Positions 1 to 12,714 of a stretch of 64,000 bases of DNA are shown here, one piece after another; the stretch's first letter is position 1; each line of letters begins with the position of its first letter. The DNA is from Nissolia schottii. Lineage: Eukaryota > Streptophyta > Magnoliopsida > Fabales > Fabaceae. A program made the translations under genes and the position numbers. The stretch spans positions 191,706-255,705 of the forward strand of contig QANU01067165.1 in NCBI GenBank assembly GCA_003254905.1, written 5' to 3'. Under the pieces are notes generated by a model. That model was not told where the DNA came from, searched no databases, and saw only the letters and a program-made list of their open reading frames with translations.

Positions 1-1716
1 TAAGAAGGAATTTTGTAAATTTGAAAATTTAGTTGTGGATGAGCTAGCTAAATTCAGTTCAGATATACTCAACTCAATTGGGCGAGTACACAGTAGTACT
101 ACATGACAATTATAATACTATCGAAAGAGAGTTGCTAACTAATGAAAAATTTATTTGGCTGTCGTCAAATTGAAGGACTTGAATGATATATTTATGGTCA
201 ACTTTCAATTTCAAAAGAAAAATATCAACTTGTGATTATTTGCAGTAATAATGTATGGTGTGTATATACATCTACTGATAAGAAAAAAAACATGGAAATA
301 GAAAACAAATTGACTTGAATATCGTCCTTGGTGAATCAAAAAAGAGAAGGAAAAAAGGGAGAGATGGGGGAGGAGAAGTGGGGGAAACGGCCATTTTGTG
401 AAAAGAAGGGAGAGAAATAGGGGGAAAACAACAAAAGAAGTAGCGTAGAAATGGAGAGCGTAAGCGGACTCCAGAAATTCATAGGTGGGACCCACTTGCG
501 CAGAAGGCTGTACCAGCCGTCGGTGTTGTCCTATCCAGTCCAACACGGGAAATTTACAACTCACGCTCCTATCTCTTATATCTCCACTCCCCTCCCTCAC
601 TTTCATTCACACTGTTGGAACAAACATAATAAAAGTACCAAATAATTAACTTTAATTTAATTTATTAGCACTAATAATTATCTGGTCTCTTTTCCCTCTC
701 CCGCCTTATTATCCCTGTCCCCATTGTTTTCCCGCCACAATGGAGCAACATGAGCCGTTGATCTAGGATGTGCCTTGTGGATAATCCCACCGTTAGATTT
801 CGCTGAGGAAAAATCATGGAATCTCACGGCAAGACAAGAGAAACTCATGAAAAAGCATACTATATGTTTGTCCTCATAACACGTGTCCTATTACCCATTT
901 TTTATCATCATCATAATAATATCATTGAAAAATTCTTACTAAAAACACAAAATTGAAGTTGAAAATGGAAAGAACTTAGGAGTTAAGACAGTGTCGCAAA
1001 CTGGCATGAGGAATACTATCAAGAATTTGGAAACAATGGTAAATTGGTAAGTAGGTACCTGCAATGAATTATCAAGGAGGAGAACCGTACCGCGAATCAT
1101 GCAAATAATTGGCTTGTTCATTGGTTTGGTTGAAACTTTTAAATGAAACCCATTCCCTTTTCACTTAGGAGCGCTTAAACAAAGTTTTGCCACACTAATT
1201 GACTTATGACTTGTTTGGATAAAATGTAATTTATGAATAAGTTATTTTATATTTAAATATATAATAAAATAATTTTTTGTTTTAAATGTTTTGAAAAATA
1301 TTTTTTGAGAAGTTAAATATTTTAACTCATCCAAAAGTACTAAAATTAATTTTTTAATAAATAATAAGTTATGTAATCAAACAAAATAAAAATTAAAAAT
1401 ATAACTTTTAACCTTTAAAAAATTTTAAAAATAATAATTAAACATGTCCTTAACTAGCCAATATTAACATCTAAACTATTGTGATTATATTCATCAATAC
1501 CTTTTAAATCTTTAACTTTGAAGAAAGTGGACTGTCTTCGCGGGGGGGGGGGGTTGGAACTAAGGCTCGCATCTTATCACCAAGGCATCAATATGAACAT
1601 CACACGATCTTTCGATTAGTTCGCTTATTCTACTTTTTTTTGTTTATTTGTTTCTGAAAACTTAATTAGCCTGACAAGTATGCTAATTCATGGAACTTTT
1701 ATCAGTTATTGATTGT
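1..1716. other. Intergenic, no gene seen
   Basis: No open frame here resembles a known protein. Around 340-440 the strand is purine-rich, and around 485-496 there is a GTGGGACCCAC palindrome resembling a TCP-factor site, followed by CT-rich DNA, so part of it could be an old promoter. No gene follows it on the plus strand. 1200-1450 is very AT-rich with weakly inverted ends, and a run of G lies near 1541-1553. Confidence 0.5.
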
Positions 1717-1965
1717 TCTAAGGATTTGAGAGGGAAAGGGAAAGCTACTGAAAGAGAGAGAGAAGAAAGAATGTTGAAAATGCTTCAGCATATGTATTAT
1801 TGATGGTACTTTCAACTGTACATTCAATATGCTATATATATATGATGATATCACTAATTACCCTCAATTATGGCACAAGTTCAATGAGTTGGATTAGTTA
1901 CAACAACCTGTAACTAATCCTAACCACTAACAATTTGTTAGACTCTCTATGATAATTCCCTTATA
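1717..1965 (-). repeat. 3' LTR of the copia element
   Basis: A 249-bp copy of the 8831-9103 LTR, with scattered substitutions that suggest an insertion that is not recent. It is preceded in element orientation by a polypurine tract. Confidence 0.88.
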
Positions 1966-1985
1966 CCCCCTTGCAAACTGGGAGG
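1966..1985 (-). other. Polypurine tract of the copia element
   Basis: On the minus strand the bases GCAAGGGGG abut the 3' LTR, the expected plus-strand priming site for reverse transcription. Confidence 0.7.
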
Positions 1986-3214
1986 TGGAGGAAGTGTTGC
2001 AACTCGAATTTTGGACCGGAGATAAGGGAATTGAGCAAAGGAGATTGCCTTGGTTAGAACATCAGCAGTTTGCTCATGTGAGGGTATGTGAGTGACAACA
2101 ATCATCTTTTGAACCACGTTTTCACACACAAAATGAAGGTCTAGTTCAAAGTGTTTAGACCTTTGGTGCAAGATAGGATTAGTTGTCATGTGAACAACAC
2201 TTAAGTTGTCACAATAGATGTTGGGGACCCTGTGGAGTGGTACTTGAAGTTCAGACAGAAGGGAGCGAAGCCATTTCAGTTCAACAACAGCAGTAGCAAG
2301 ACTACGCTACTCTACTTCAGTGCTGCTATGAGAAACTGAGACCGGCTTCTTAAACAACCATGAGATAATCTTTCCACCAAGAAAGGTGTAGCAACTAACC
2401 AGTAGTATCATCCGGATCAAAACCCCAATCAGCATCACAAAATGCAAATAAATCTAAAGTGGAGTAGGGATTTATAACAATGTCATGAGCAGGAGTGCCT
2501 TTTAGATAGCGTAAGATACGCTTGCCATGCTTCCAATGAGAAATGAGTGGCTGATGCATGAAGTGTCAAACCTTATTGATTGAGTAAAAAGTTTCAGGAC
2601 GTGTGATAGTGGCATACTGCAGGGCCCCAACAATAGATCTATATAGTGCAGGATTGTCAAGAAATCCTCTCCATGCTTGAACAACTTCAAACCAATTGGT
2701 GTGGGGGAATCTTTGCATTCACTCATAGAGGCTTTGACTAATAAATCCTTGATGTATTTGCTTTGAGATAGGTGTAAGCCACCTGAGGGAAGGAATGTGG
2801 CCAGAATGCCCAAAAAATAATGCAGTAGGTCTAAATCTTTAAAGGAAAATGTGTTATGGAGGAATTGAATGAGGTACCGAATAGCTTGACTAGAAGTTCC
2901 AGTGATGATTAGATCATCCACATACACTAAGACGTACATAGTGCAGTGAGGTGTAGCCTGAATAAATAGAGAGGAATCACACTTTGCTGAGTGAAACCCA
3001 TAGCTGATAAGAGCATGGTGCAACTTCTCAAACCAGGCCCAAGGTGCTTGCTTTAGACCATAAAGGGCTTTGTTTAATTTGCAGACTAAATACTTATTTT
3101 CAGACTGAAATCTTGCTGCATATAAACTGTCTCAGCCAAATCTCCATTTAAGAATGCATTTTTGAAGTCAATTTGATGAATTGGCCAGCCCTTTGTCACA
3201 ACAATAGTGAGAAT

Positions 3215-5894
3215 TGTAACATCCCGATTTTTTTTCCTTACAAATATTTCGCATAATAAATAAATAAGAATAAATTAATAAGATTGGAAAATTTAATTAT
3301 CAAATTTAATCCATGAAATATTAATTAAAAATAGTAATTTTGCGATTTCATAGAGTCCTGTGAAGTTCAGATTAACTTCTGATCAGTATTAAAAATAAAT
3401 TATGACTCAAGGGAGTCTGTAAAATACACTAAAATAAAAATAAATTTAAGAATGCCCAAATAAAAATAAATAAGTAATAAGGAAAAATTAGTGGGTCATA
3501 ACAGTATGTTCAGAATATTTTTAAGGCATTCGTACACTAACAATTAAGGACAAAACGCGATCAAACATGATCAAAATTTATTATAGGGCCATGGCTATTA
3601 ATAAGGCCACGAACGTGCCATTTGCCATCGCCACAGAAAGAAACAAAACGTAAAAGATATACATGTACGTATATTAACATATAATATATATGTAATAATA
3701 TTATAATCATATAATATAATAAGAATAATAATATATAATAAAATAACAATTTATATTTAACTGAGGCGGCATAAGCCACCGCCTCAGGATGTATATATAT
3801 ATGCCAAGCATATGGCCTCCGAAGGCCATCCTCTGTGCCCCAAAATTTATAACTTTATACTGTTAAATTTATTTCTGCTTCGTTCGTGCGCTCTGCGGTT
3901 ACGCCGTTGGACTCAAGAAAAATAGCACGATCGCCCCAAGGTTCGCGGGAGTCTTTTCTCGTAGTTTTTCCGAACACCTGAAAAGTGGGTAAACCGTTCT
4001 AACCACTAGCTATGTGGTTCTAAGATGTTTGATGATGTTTGTAATATGTTTTGTGATAGATTATGTTAGGTTTATTTGTTTGATAATATTCTTGATGACT
4101 ATAAATGATTATGTTTGATTATGGAGATATATGCATGATTGATGATTTATGAACTAATTGGTAGGAATATAATTGGATTTATGAGTGATAAATTAAATTA
4201 AACTAGACTAATCTATACTTTAATGATCTATGCATGCCTATGTGGTTTGAGGAAATAATCTATGTCATATGATTATGTTTTATGTGATTATGTTGGATTA
4301 TGGAAGCCTAGGTATATGATGTTGCTTGTAGAAGAAATGTTTAGAAATATGATAGGAATGATTATGAGCTATGGGATTATATTCCTTATGATGTGAAATA
4401 TTATATGATAAATACCTAAGAAGTTGCTTATGATGAGGGTTGTGCTATGTTTTGGGTTAGAATAAGTTAGGTTTTAATTGCTAAATGATGTTCTTGAAGG
4501 TTTCTATCGATTATACTTGTATCTGGAAGTTTCTGCAGGTCTGATAATTTATTGGAATAATTGTTAGAATTAGGTTGGGTTATGTTTATGAAGATGATGA
4601 AATGAGCTATTAAGTTATATTGGCTGTAGATATGATTGCTTCAAAGATGATGAATTGTGTTGATCATATATGTGAATGTTTGATGAGGGGTAGAATAATG
4701 TTTAGAGAGTTAGAGCATTCGACTACAGGAGAGTCGAGATATGAAGACACCAGGCCACAGTAGAGTCTGAGTGTACGGGGTGTTCCCGACCACAGAAGAG
4801 TCAGGGATACCTTAGAGATGAGCCGAGTCCGAGGAGTTCTCTCGACCACAGTAGAGTCGGAGAGTCCCTTGGCCACAGCAGAGTCCGGGGAGGTCCAGCC
4901 ACAGTAGAGTTTGGAACGCTCTTAGGACGAGGTAAGTCTCACAGAGTTTTATTAGGGTCCGACCACAGTAGAGTCGAGGCTCAAAGAGTAGCAAGTCCGC
5001 AGAGTTCTCCTAACCACAGTAGAGTTGGGATGATCATGACGAGGTACGGGTTAGGATCCCCGTCCACAGAAGAATCTGGGAACTACTCCTATTCCTCATG
5101 CATGAGAATGAACGATATATAGGGAATGAAGGTGAATGAGGCACATGCGAAATGAACGATGTATGTATGAATGGCAACTTGTTCCCTAACGATTAGGACA
5201 GAGAATAGATGACATAGATAAGTAAAGATTAGGTTCCATCAATCACGTAGTAATGTAAGTAGCTGCTCAGGACTAGGTGGAATGTTAATAACGAGTAGGG
5301 ATATAGTATAATTGTGACATCTAGAGACCCCTGAGCGGCGGAATCATAATTGAGAATAAAATGATTAGCAACGACTAAGGTTTTCCCACTGAGAACGCAG
5401 AGTTCTCACACCCGCTCCTTTATGATTCTAGGTAAGCATGACAGGACTTCAGCTTGATGTACGCAGCGGCGGCCTCGAAGGCGAGAAATCAAGGAATAGG
5501 ATAGCAAGAACTAGACTAAGGAGGATACAATCCATGTATTGTACTGCTATGAAAACTTATGTTTATGTATTAACTAAGATATTAGCTATGTAAATGTTGT
5601 GATTATATGCTATGGACCACTTGCCTGCTTATTGTTTGTCGTTGTTATATTAGAACAATTACTAGTATAGTATCAAGTTTTAACGCTTGCATTATAAATT
5701 CTATCTGACGCGCACGGCTCATATATTATAACATAAATATAGAAAGGAAAAAGTTTCAAAATGGTCCATATTTTCTAAGTAAGAAATAATTTCAAAGCTA
5801 AAGTAGGGGCTAAAAGTAACCCCAACCAAAGCAGATAACAACCTAGTGAGCATTGTTTACGGCGTACGAGTAAACAGTTAGCTAGGGTGTTTCA
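3215..5894. mobile_element. Nested 2.68-kb solo LTR
   Basis: The sequence runs from TGTAACATCCCG to GTGTTTCA and is flanked on both sides by the exact 5-bp direct repeat AGAAT (3210-3214 and 5895-5899). Copia coding sequence resumes on either side, so this is a later insertion. No gag or pol is visible inside, which fits a solo LTR left by recombination between the two LTRs of a large element. A related copy lies inverted at 47663. The length and TGTAACA.CCC ends resemble large gypsy (Tekay/Del-type) LTRs, but the class is inferred. Confidence 0.85.
4710..5080 (+). repeat. Degenerate short tandem repeats inside the solo LTR
   Basis: The motif CCACAGTAGAGTC and close variants recur about nine times, spaced irregularly at roughly 30-60 bases. 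The related LTR near 48480-48730 does not show the array, so it probably expanded in this copy or subfamily. Confidence 0.7.
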
Positions 5895-8818
5895 AGAATA
5901 ACCCTAACAGTGGAGGGTTTAATGACAGGAATAAAGGTTTCATGAAAATCAAATCCTTCTTGTTAATGGAACCCTTTTGCAACCAAATGAGCCTTGTACT
6001 TATTTATGCTTCCATCAAGATTATATTTAATGCGAAATACCCACTTAAAACCAATAGTTTCTCAGTCATGAGGCAAGGGGACTAAGGTCTAGGTATTGGT
6101 TTTGATTAATGCACCATACTCTTCTTGCATGGCCTTGTGCCAATGAAGATCTAAGAGGGCTTGCTTGATTGAGGGATACTCAACTATTGCTGTGAATATC
6201 TTAGGCTTGAAGATGCCATTCTTGGCTCTAGTGACCATAGGATGAGTGTTTGATGGAGGCACTAGAACAGGTGGTGAAGTTGTCACAGAAGCAGCAGAAG
6301 AGGCTGTTGTGAGTGAGTCATGAGTATAGCGTGCTGAGGAACTGAACACGTTATCCCTGTTAGCATCAGAATCACGTGCAACTAAATCCATGAATACAGT
6401 GGTAGGTGTAGTATGAGGAGTATATGCAACAGGATCATTCAAATTCATAGCTTTTGAACTAAGAGGAAAAGTAAGCAATGCTTCAGATTGCTTAGCTTGA
6501 AAAGTAGTGGACCAGGAAGTGTAAGGATATAAAGACTTATAAAAAATGACATGCCTAGATAATAACACTATACCTGATTGTGAAAGACATTTGTACCCAG
6601 TAGCATTGTGGCAATAACCAAGGAAAATACATTGCTCAACCTTAGAGACAATATATGTGAGTGATATGGTCTTAGATGAGGATAGCAAGCACACCCAAAG
6701 GTCCTAAGAAAGGTGTAGTTTGGTGGTTTATGAAAAAGGGTTTGGTAAGGAGAAATGTTGTGTAGAATTGGTGTAGGCATGGGGTTAATTAGATGGACAG
6801 CAGCGAAGAATGCTTCTTCGCATAATTGCATTGGGATAGATGCATTGGCTAAGAGGGTGAGACCTATTTCAACTATATGCCTATGTTTTCTCTCAACTTT
6901 ACCTTGTTGCTCATGTGTGTAAGGACAAGAGAGCTTGTGTGCTATACCATTTTCAGTGAGGAAAGGGGTGAAGGTAAGATATTCTTTGGCATTGTCAGTC
7001 TAGATGGATTTAATTTTGTGGCCTAGGTGTTGTTCAATATAGGTTTTAAACTGTTTGAATAGTGGTAAAACCTGAGATTTCTTTTTGAGCATGTAAATCC
7101 ATGTATATTTGCTAAATGCATCAATGAAACTAATGTAATATCTAGCACTAGAGTTAACATTAAAAGGAGCTAGTCCCTAAATATCAGTGTAAATCAATTG
7201 AAAAGGCATTATATACACAGATAAAGACAAAGTAAAGGGCAATTTATGAGATTTACTAAGACAACATGACTTACAAACAACAGAAATTTTATTTTCATCA
7301 GAATGTATGTTACATAATTTTAGAACTTGATGAACAATTTTGCTAGAAGGATGACCCAAACGGGCATGCCACAAAAGAAAACTATTTTTGCTAGTTACAG
7401 AACCAATCCTATGAGTATGAAAAACTACTGGTGAACTAGTTTCACTTATTATAGCTTTTGAATTAGCTGAAACTCTGTTGTTGTGACAGTCAGGACTTGC
7501 GTTGTAAGCTCTAGAATATAAATTTGAATGTCCTTGATGCAAGATACGCATAACTGTGCCATCTCCTATTTGAACTTGCTCAGTGCCTTCATACACATTC
7601 CTTGTGCTGAGCTTAGAAGGATCATGAGTGAGATGGTGTGATGCACTAGAGTCAGGATACCATAGTGGGTCATACACTTGAAAAGGAGGTTGAATAGGAA
7701 CATTGTCTCAAGAAGAGTTTGTAGGAGGTGGTTGGTGTTGAGCTACTGGTGTTACAACCAGAGCATGATGCTGTGATGAGGAAGCTCCTTGAGAATACTG
7801 ATTTGGAGGCTTAAAAAAGGAATTGAACCTGTGGTGACACTCAAGGATTGTGTGACCAATCTTGCCACATAGTTGACACTAAGATTTGCCACCATGAGAA
7901 TCTTTGGTGTCATGGCTGTAGAAATTTCTCCCACCATAGGAGCCTCTGTTGTCATTGTTATAGTAGGATCTGCCACCATAGGAGTTTCTTCTAGAATCTT
8001 TTCCTCTGCCCCAGCCTTGATAACCTCTTTTGAAGCTAGAACCCCTTCCATGTTCAGTGTTGTGGCCTTGATTATGCACATAGTGAGCTTGGATTTGATT
8101 ATTGTGTCCATTCACCACAAGATCAAGTTGATGACACTTTTTAATCCTAGTTTCTACAGCTAAAAGTAGAGCCTCAATTTCTTCAATTGAGTAGGGATCA
8201 GTCCTAGAGATTATAAAAGTAACTACAGAAAGGTAATCTGATGGTAAACCATTAACAATTGTTGTGATGTGTTATTCAACCTCAATCTTAGCACCAACAA
8301 CAATTAAGTGATCAATCACCTTCTTAATCTCCAGTAATTACTTGTTCATGGAATTTCCCTTGTGAATGTTCCACAATTGCTCCTTCAACTATTGGATCTT
8401 GGCACAAGTTTGAGAGGCAAAGAATTTGTTAATGCGATCCCAAACTTGATACTCAAACGTGCACCCTACTATTCGAACCTTCACCGATTCAGAAAGAGAA
8501 GTGTGTAGCCAAGAGAGAAGAACGTTATCTTGTTGTTCCCAATTCAAGAACTCAGGATTTTGAATATCCACTTCTGCATCGCATGCATTCTGATACACTT
8601 GAGGAATATTGTTCTTGACAATAAAATTATGAAGATGATTTGCCTTTGATTGCAGCAAGAGCTTCTTGATGCCAGAGAAGATAATTTTCATCGCTGAGCT
8701 TGTATGAAATCGGCGACAAGAAGGTTTTGGGAACAAAGACCGGTGAGGACGCGGTGAATGATTTCGGCAAGGACGATTCCGGTGAAGAAATCGAGTCCGC
8801 CATGGATCGAGTTTCATG

Positions 8819-8830
8819 GCTTTGATACCA
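8819..8830 (-). other. tRNA-iMet primer-binding site
   Basis: On the minus strand this reads TGGTATCAAAGC, directly next to the end of the 5' LTR. It differs by one base from the plant copia consensus TGGTATCAGAGC, complementary to the 3' end of initiator methionine tRNA. It fixes the element's orientation. Confidence 0.88.
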
Positions 8831-8941
8831 TCTAAGGATTTGAGAGAGAAAGGGGAATCTACTAAAAGAGAGAGAAGAAAGAATGCTGAAAATGCTTCAG
8901 CACATGTATTATTGACGATACTTTCAACTTTACATTTAATA

Positions 8942-8981
<40 letters not shown>

Positions 8982-9103
8982 ATGTCACTAACTACCCTCA
9001 ATTATGTCACATGTTCAATGAGTTGGATTAATTACAACAACTTGTAACTAATCCTAACCACTAATTAACAGTTTGTTACACTCTCTATGATAATTCCCTT
9101 ATA
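8831..9103 (-). repeat. 5' LTR of the copia element
   Basis: This 273-bp copy matches 1717-1965 along its length. It carries a long AT dinucleotide run (about 8944-8977) that is much shorter in the other LTR and explains most of the length difference. In element orientation it begins TATAAGGG and ends CTTAGA, not the usual TG and CA. Confidence 0.88.
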
Positions 9104-9219
9104 ATTATAAGCAAGTTTAATCAATGATTAATGCAATATGACTAAAAAGATATATTCAAAATCTTTGATAAAGTTCATATTGATTTTTAGATATAATCAA
9201 ATTATATGATTCATCTGTA

Positions 9220-9256
<37 letters not shown>

Positions 9257-10614
9257 TTATTTATTCAGCCACATTATTTTGATTGCTAAAGTATGGTAAA
9301 TTTTATAACTCTTAATAGTTTTTCTTAATATACTAAATATAGCTGTGTACAGCAACCCACTATTATGAGTATATCTGAATTCAAGTGCAGCTAAAGTATC
9401 ATGGGACACTTATTTGAAAGTTAGGAAAAAAGTTGTCCCAATGTCATGAAATCTAAATAAACTTAACTCATAAATTTATAAGAGTTATTTATTTTTAAAA
9501 ACATGATTAAATTTAGAAGTTAAAAAAAATGTTACAATCGCGCACTATAGTTTAAGTAGAACGTGAAAAATAGAGTGCATATTAAATTATCCACAATAGC
9601 ATAATAGAGTTTTTAAGAATGTAATATTTGATCCATTAAAGAAAAGATTAAAAAAAAAAGAAGGAAAATGTTTCAATCAAATAAACTCAAGGGTAATGAA
9701 AACATTATAAGCATATTACCCATAAAAATTCTAAGTCATTCAATACGCGCATATCATGATGATGAATTGACAGTGTGAGTTCTTTGTATTTTGATGTTGG
9801 GGCAAGAAGGGGAGGCGACTCTGCAATATCCCAGGCGGTGAATCCGTTGGTGGGTGGGTGGGGGCACTAATGGTGGTGAAATCAACTGTGAGGATAAGGG
9901 TAGACGTGAGGCGTCGACATTGGAATGGGGCTATAGAAGAAGATTATTAAGAGGGACTGAAGAAGAAAATTAAAAAAGTAGCAAAGGGTAAAATTGTAAA
10001 TTAAATATAATATTTATTAAAATACAAATACAAATTATTATATACTATTATATAATTATTTTTTAGATTAAATCTTAGCCATTCATTTGTGTTTTGAATG
10101 TCTAAGATTCATGAACCAATTTGGTCTAGAAGGAAGCCCAGACCAGGTTAGTCATAGCCTTCAAATGCATTTATTTTGGATCGATAAGTTTGGGCCAAGC
10201 TCAAACCTAAAATACATCAATCATCAATGGATATGTTCAAACTTACAAGTTGGGCTTCACCACTAGACTCATAATAATTATTGGATTATAGGGTAGTTAC
10301 ATATTATGCAACATATCCACATAGAAACGCATATATGCTTGTTCTAATCACACTCGTTGATCTTTGATCCCTGCATAAGTTAATGGCGATACTAATGTGT
10401 GTTCTTAGTAGACTCAATAAGGGTTCGGGTATGGTAGAATAAACTTTTACTTGGCATTACAAAGAGGAAGAAGATTCTTTTACGCATGTCAGTATAATAA
10501 GGACAACCGACAAGGAAGAAGAAGCGCATTCCTCGTGAGCCCATTACTTTCTCCATCTAGGTTTAAATCAGTTGCAAAACCAACCCACAGTCATAGTGAG
10601 TGTTAAGATTGAGA
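9104..10614. other. Intergenic upstream of the BZR1-like gene
   Basis: AT-rich, with a second AT dinucleotide run at about 9224-9252. No open frame of note. The last few hundred bases should include the promoter and leader of the plus-strand gene starting at 10615; I see no decisive core element. Confidence 0.4.
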
Positions 10615-12017
10615 ATGGTCTCAGAAGAAGAAGACTCAATAAGGATGAATCGTCGTAAGCTTTCGTGGAGCGAGAGAGAGAAAAACAAAATGAGAGAAAG
10701 ACGTCGGCGAGCAATAGCAGGCAAGATATACGCTGGACTTAGAGCTCAGGGGAACTATAATTTATCCAAACACTGCGACAACAATGAGATCTTGAAGGCT
10801 ATTTGTGTTGAGGCTGGTTGGACAGTTGAAGAAGACGGAACCATCTATCGAAAGGTATCTTCTTAATTCAATACCTAGTATGTCAATTACACTCATAATA
10901 TCCATGAATCTTCTCGTTTTACATCTCATTCTTTATTGTTTGAGGAAACCTACCTATAAAAAACCTCATTTGCCATGAGATCAAGCTCTATTTTAATTCT
11001 CCCAACCGATTCACTCCAGCTTTTCATCTCCTTTAAAAGAACTTTACTTACTCAAATCCTCGTCTATTTCTTCATTTGTTATATTATTAATTTTATTTAT
11101 ATTGAATTTTTATACTTTCAAGAGTTGTTTTTAGTCATAGTTTCACGTTAATTAACTTACTCCCCAATTATTTTTCCTTACATGTAAGAGCAAAACAACC
11201 CATTTATTTTGCTCATTTCGTATAATTATTTATAATTTTTTTCTTTTAACAAATGGTGATATTTGAATGTACCAAAATTAATTACAATTTTTTTTGGTAA
11301 GGAAAATAATTACAATTAATTAAACATAACAAAATTGAATAGTGTAATTTTTAATTAATTATACGATTTTTCTTGTTAGATTTTTGCTTGTTTCAATTAA
11401 TTGTGACTGTGAGAGAAAAAAAATCAACATTTGCCATTTGTAGCATGATTCATGTTGTGAATGAACAGGGATGCAAGCTACCTCCTCCCGGCGACGGCGC
11501 AGGCAGCTCCACCACCAGAAACACCCCTTTCTATTCATCATCACAAATTTTAACATCTTTTCAACCCATCCCTTCCTCCTCCTCTCTCCAAACCCCTGTT
11601 CCCTTCGATTCCAACATCAATTCACCAATCCTCTGTACCCCAAACGTCCCATTCCCTCCTCCTCATCTATGGATGTCGAGCAGCGCACCCGTGACCCCTC
11701 TTCTCGAGTCACCTAAACCATCATCATCGTCCATTGAACCCTTCTACTCCGCGGCTTCTTCTACGCCATTTACCCCAACAACACAATGTGATGAGTATGC
11801 TCAGTGGATGAAGTTCCAAGGATTCTCGGCTCCCACCTTCAACTTCATTGGTACTGCTGCTGCTGCTGCCGACAGAGTGCAAGAAGAGATGAGCAAATCG
11901 GATGCAGGGGAGGGAGGGCAGGTGAAGCCTTGGGTTGGGGAGAGGATTCACGAAGTTGCAGTCGATGATGATCTCGAGCTCACTCTCACGACCGGTGCCA
12001 AGTCGTCGACGACTTAA
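10615..12017 (+). CDS. BZR1-like: BES1/BZR1-family brassinosteroid transcription factor (short, divergent)
   Basis: Two exons, 10615-10854 and 11469-12017, with a GT-AG phase-0 intron, give 262 residues. Start is the ATG at 10615; earlier in-frame codons are not ATG. Residues about 12-80 are the atypical bHLH BES1_N domain (basic run RERRRRA, then the [10 protein letters not shown] and KHCDNNE blocks), which binds E-box and BRRE sites in the nucleus. The splice falls at YRK/GCK as in the family. The middle is Ser/Pro-rich with many candidate GSK3 sites. SAPVTP at 152-157 marks the usual 14-3-3 site, [13 protein letters not shown] at 231-243 is the conserved C-terminal block, and LELTL at 249-253 is an EAR repression motif. 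Family members are usually 310-340 residues, so the central region is contracted. The Arg normally upstream of the 14-3-3 serine is absent. Confidence 0.93.
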
Positions 12018-12700
12018 AACTTAAGAGGGATTACCCACCTTCGGCTCTGTTTCAGAATGTTAGATATATGTGGATATTTTATCTTAATGTTCAGAAATTA
12101 TATGCAAACCTTTCGTTTGGTGGTTACATTTTTCTTTGGATGTCATATGTCTGTGAATTTTAAGTGTTATTATGTAAGCAAATAGAACTTGGATTGTTAT
12201 GTGAATCTGTTTTGTTCTTGCTGGTCTTATTTTAGTGTGACGGGTGCCCCAATCAATCGCGTGCAATGACACTCTAATGCTGCACAAGTCATTAAGAGTG
12301 TATTACTGTGAGTATAACCATGCTGGCTTGTGCCCTTTGATGCCAATGAAGGGGCAGATTTATTTAATTAGATTATGATGAATTAGCCTGACGGTCTACA
12401 CGGCCAAACAAGTTTAAAATGATCCAATGATGGCTATCGTTAAAAATTAAACAAGAAGAACTTCTTACTTGGTTGGAAATGTTTTTTACGAATAGAGAGT
12501 ATGAAAGTTGCTGGTACATGAAGGGGCAAAAACAGAAAACAAAGGTGAGAAGAATTGGAAGTTTTTAATTAAAAAGAAATCAAGCAATGGGAGTGATTTG
12601 TTTATTTCGTGTTCATATCAGTTTTGCTACATGTACATTCATATTTCATACACCATACATACCTGTACCTAAAATAACGGCCTCATCCACTCTTTCTCCC
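12018..12700. other. 3' flank of the BZR1-like gene
   Basis: The first 200-300 bases probably hold the 3' UTR. The rest is AT-rich with no recognisable gene. Confidence 0.4.
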
Positions 12701-12714
12701 ACTCTCACAATGAT

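Larger units (their letters stand above)
1717..9103 (-). mobile_element. Degenerate Ty1/copia LTR retrotransposon, interrupted by a nested LTR
   Basis: Two related LTRs (1717-1965 and 8831-9103) bound a minus-strand polyprotein remnant. Reading right to left one sees a gag-like segment (about 8820-8390), a CCHC zinc knuckle near 7880-7830, a protease motif DSSAS near 7650, an integrase zinc-binding region with WHARLGHP near 7350, later integrase (6830-6570), reverse transcriptase with the YVDD box near 2910, and an RNase H end near 2190-1970. This gag-PR-IN-RT-RH order is diagnostic of copia rather than gypsy elements. Many stops and frameshifts break the frames, so it is not autonomous. Flanking bases ATTGT and ATTAT are a probable 5-bp target duplication with one mismatch. 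Lineage within copia was not determined. Confidence 0.93.

Noticed and set aside
211-645. Frames at the left edge on both strands
   Set aside because: No family similarity, and the minus frame is mostly hydrophobic low-complexity sequence from CT/GA-rich DNA.
1200-1450. Possible MITE with weak inverted ends around TTGTTTGGAT
   Set aside because: The pairing is poor and no target duplication could be fixed. It may be an old element but cannot be supported.
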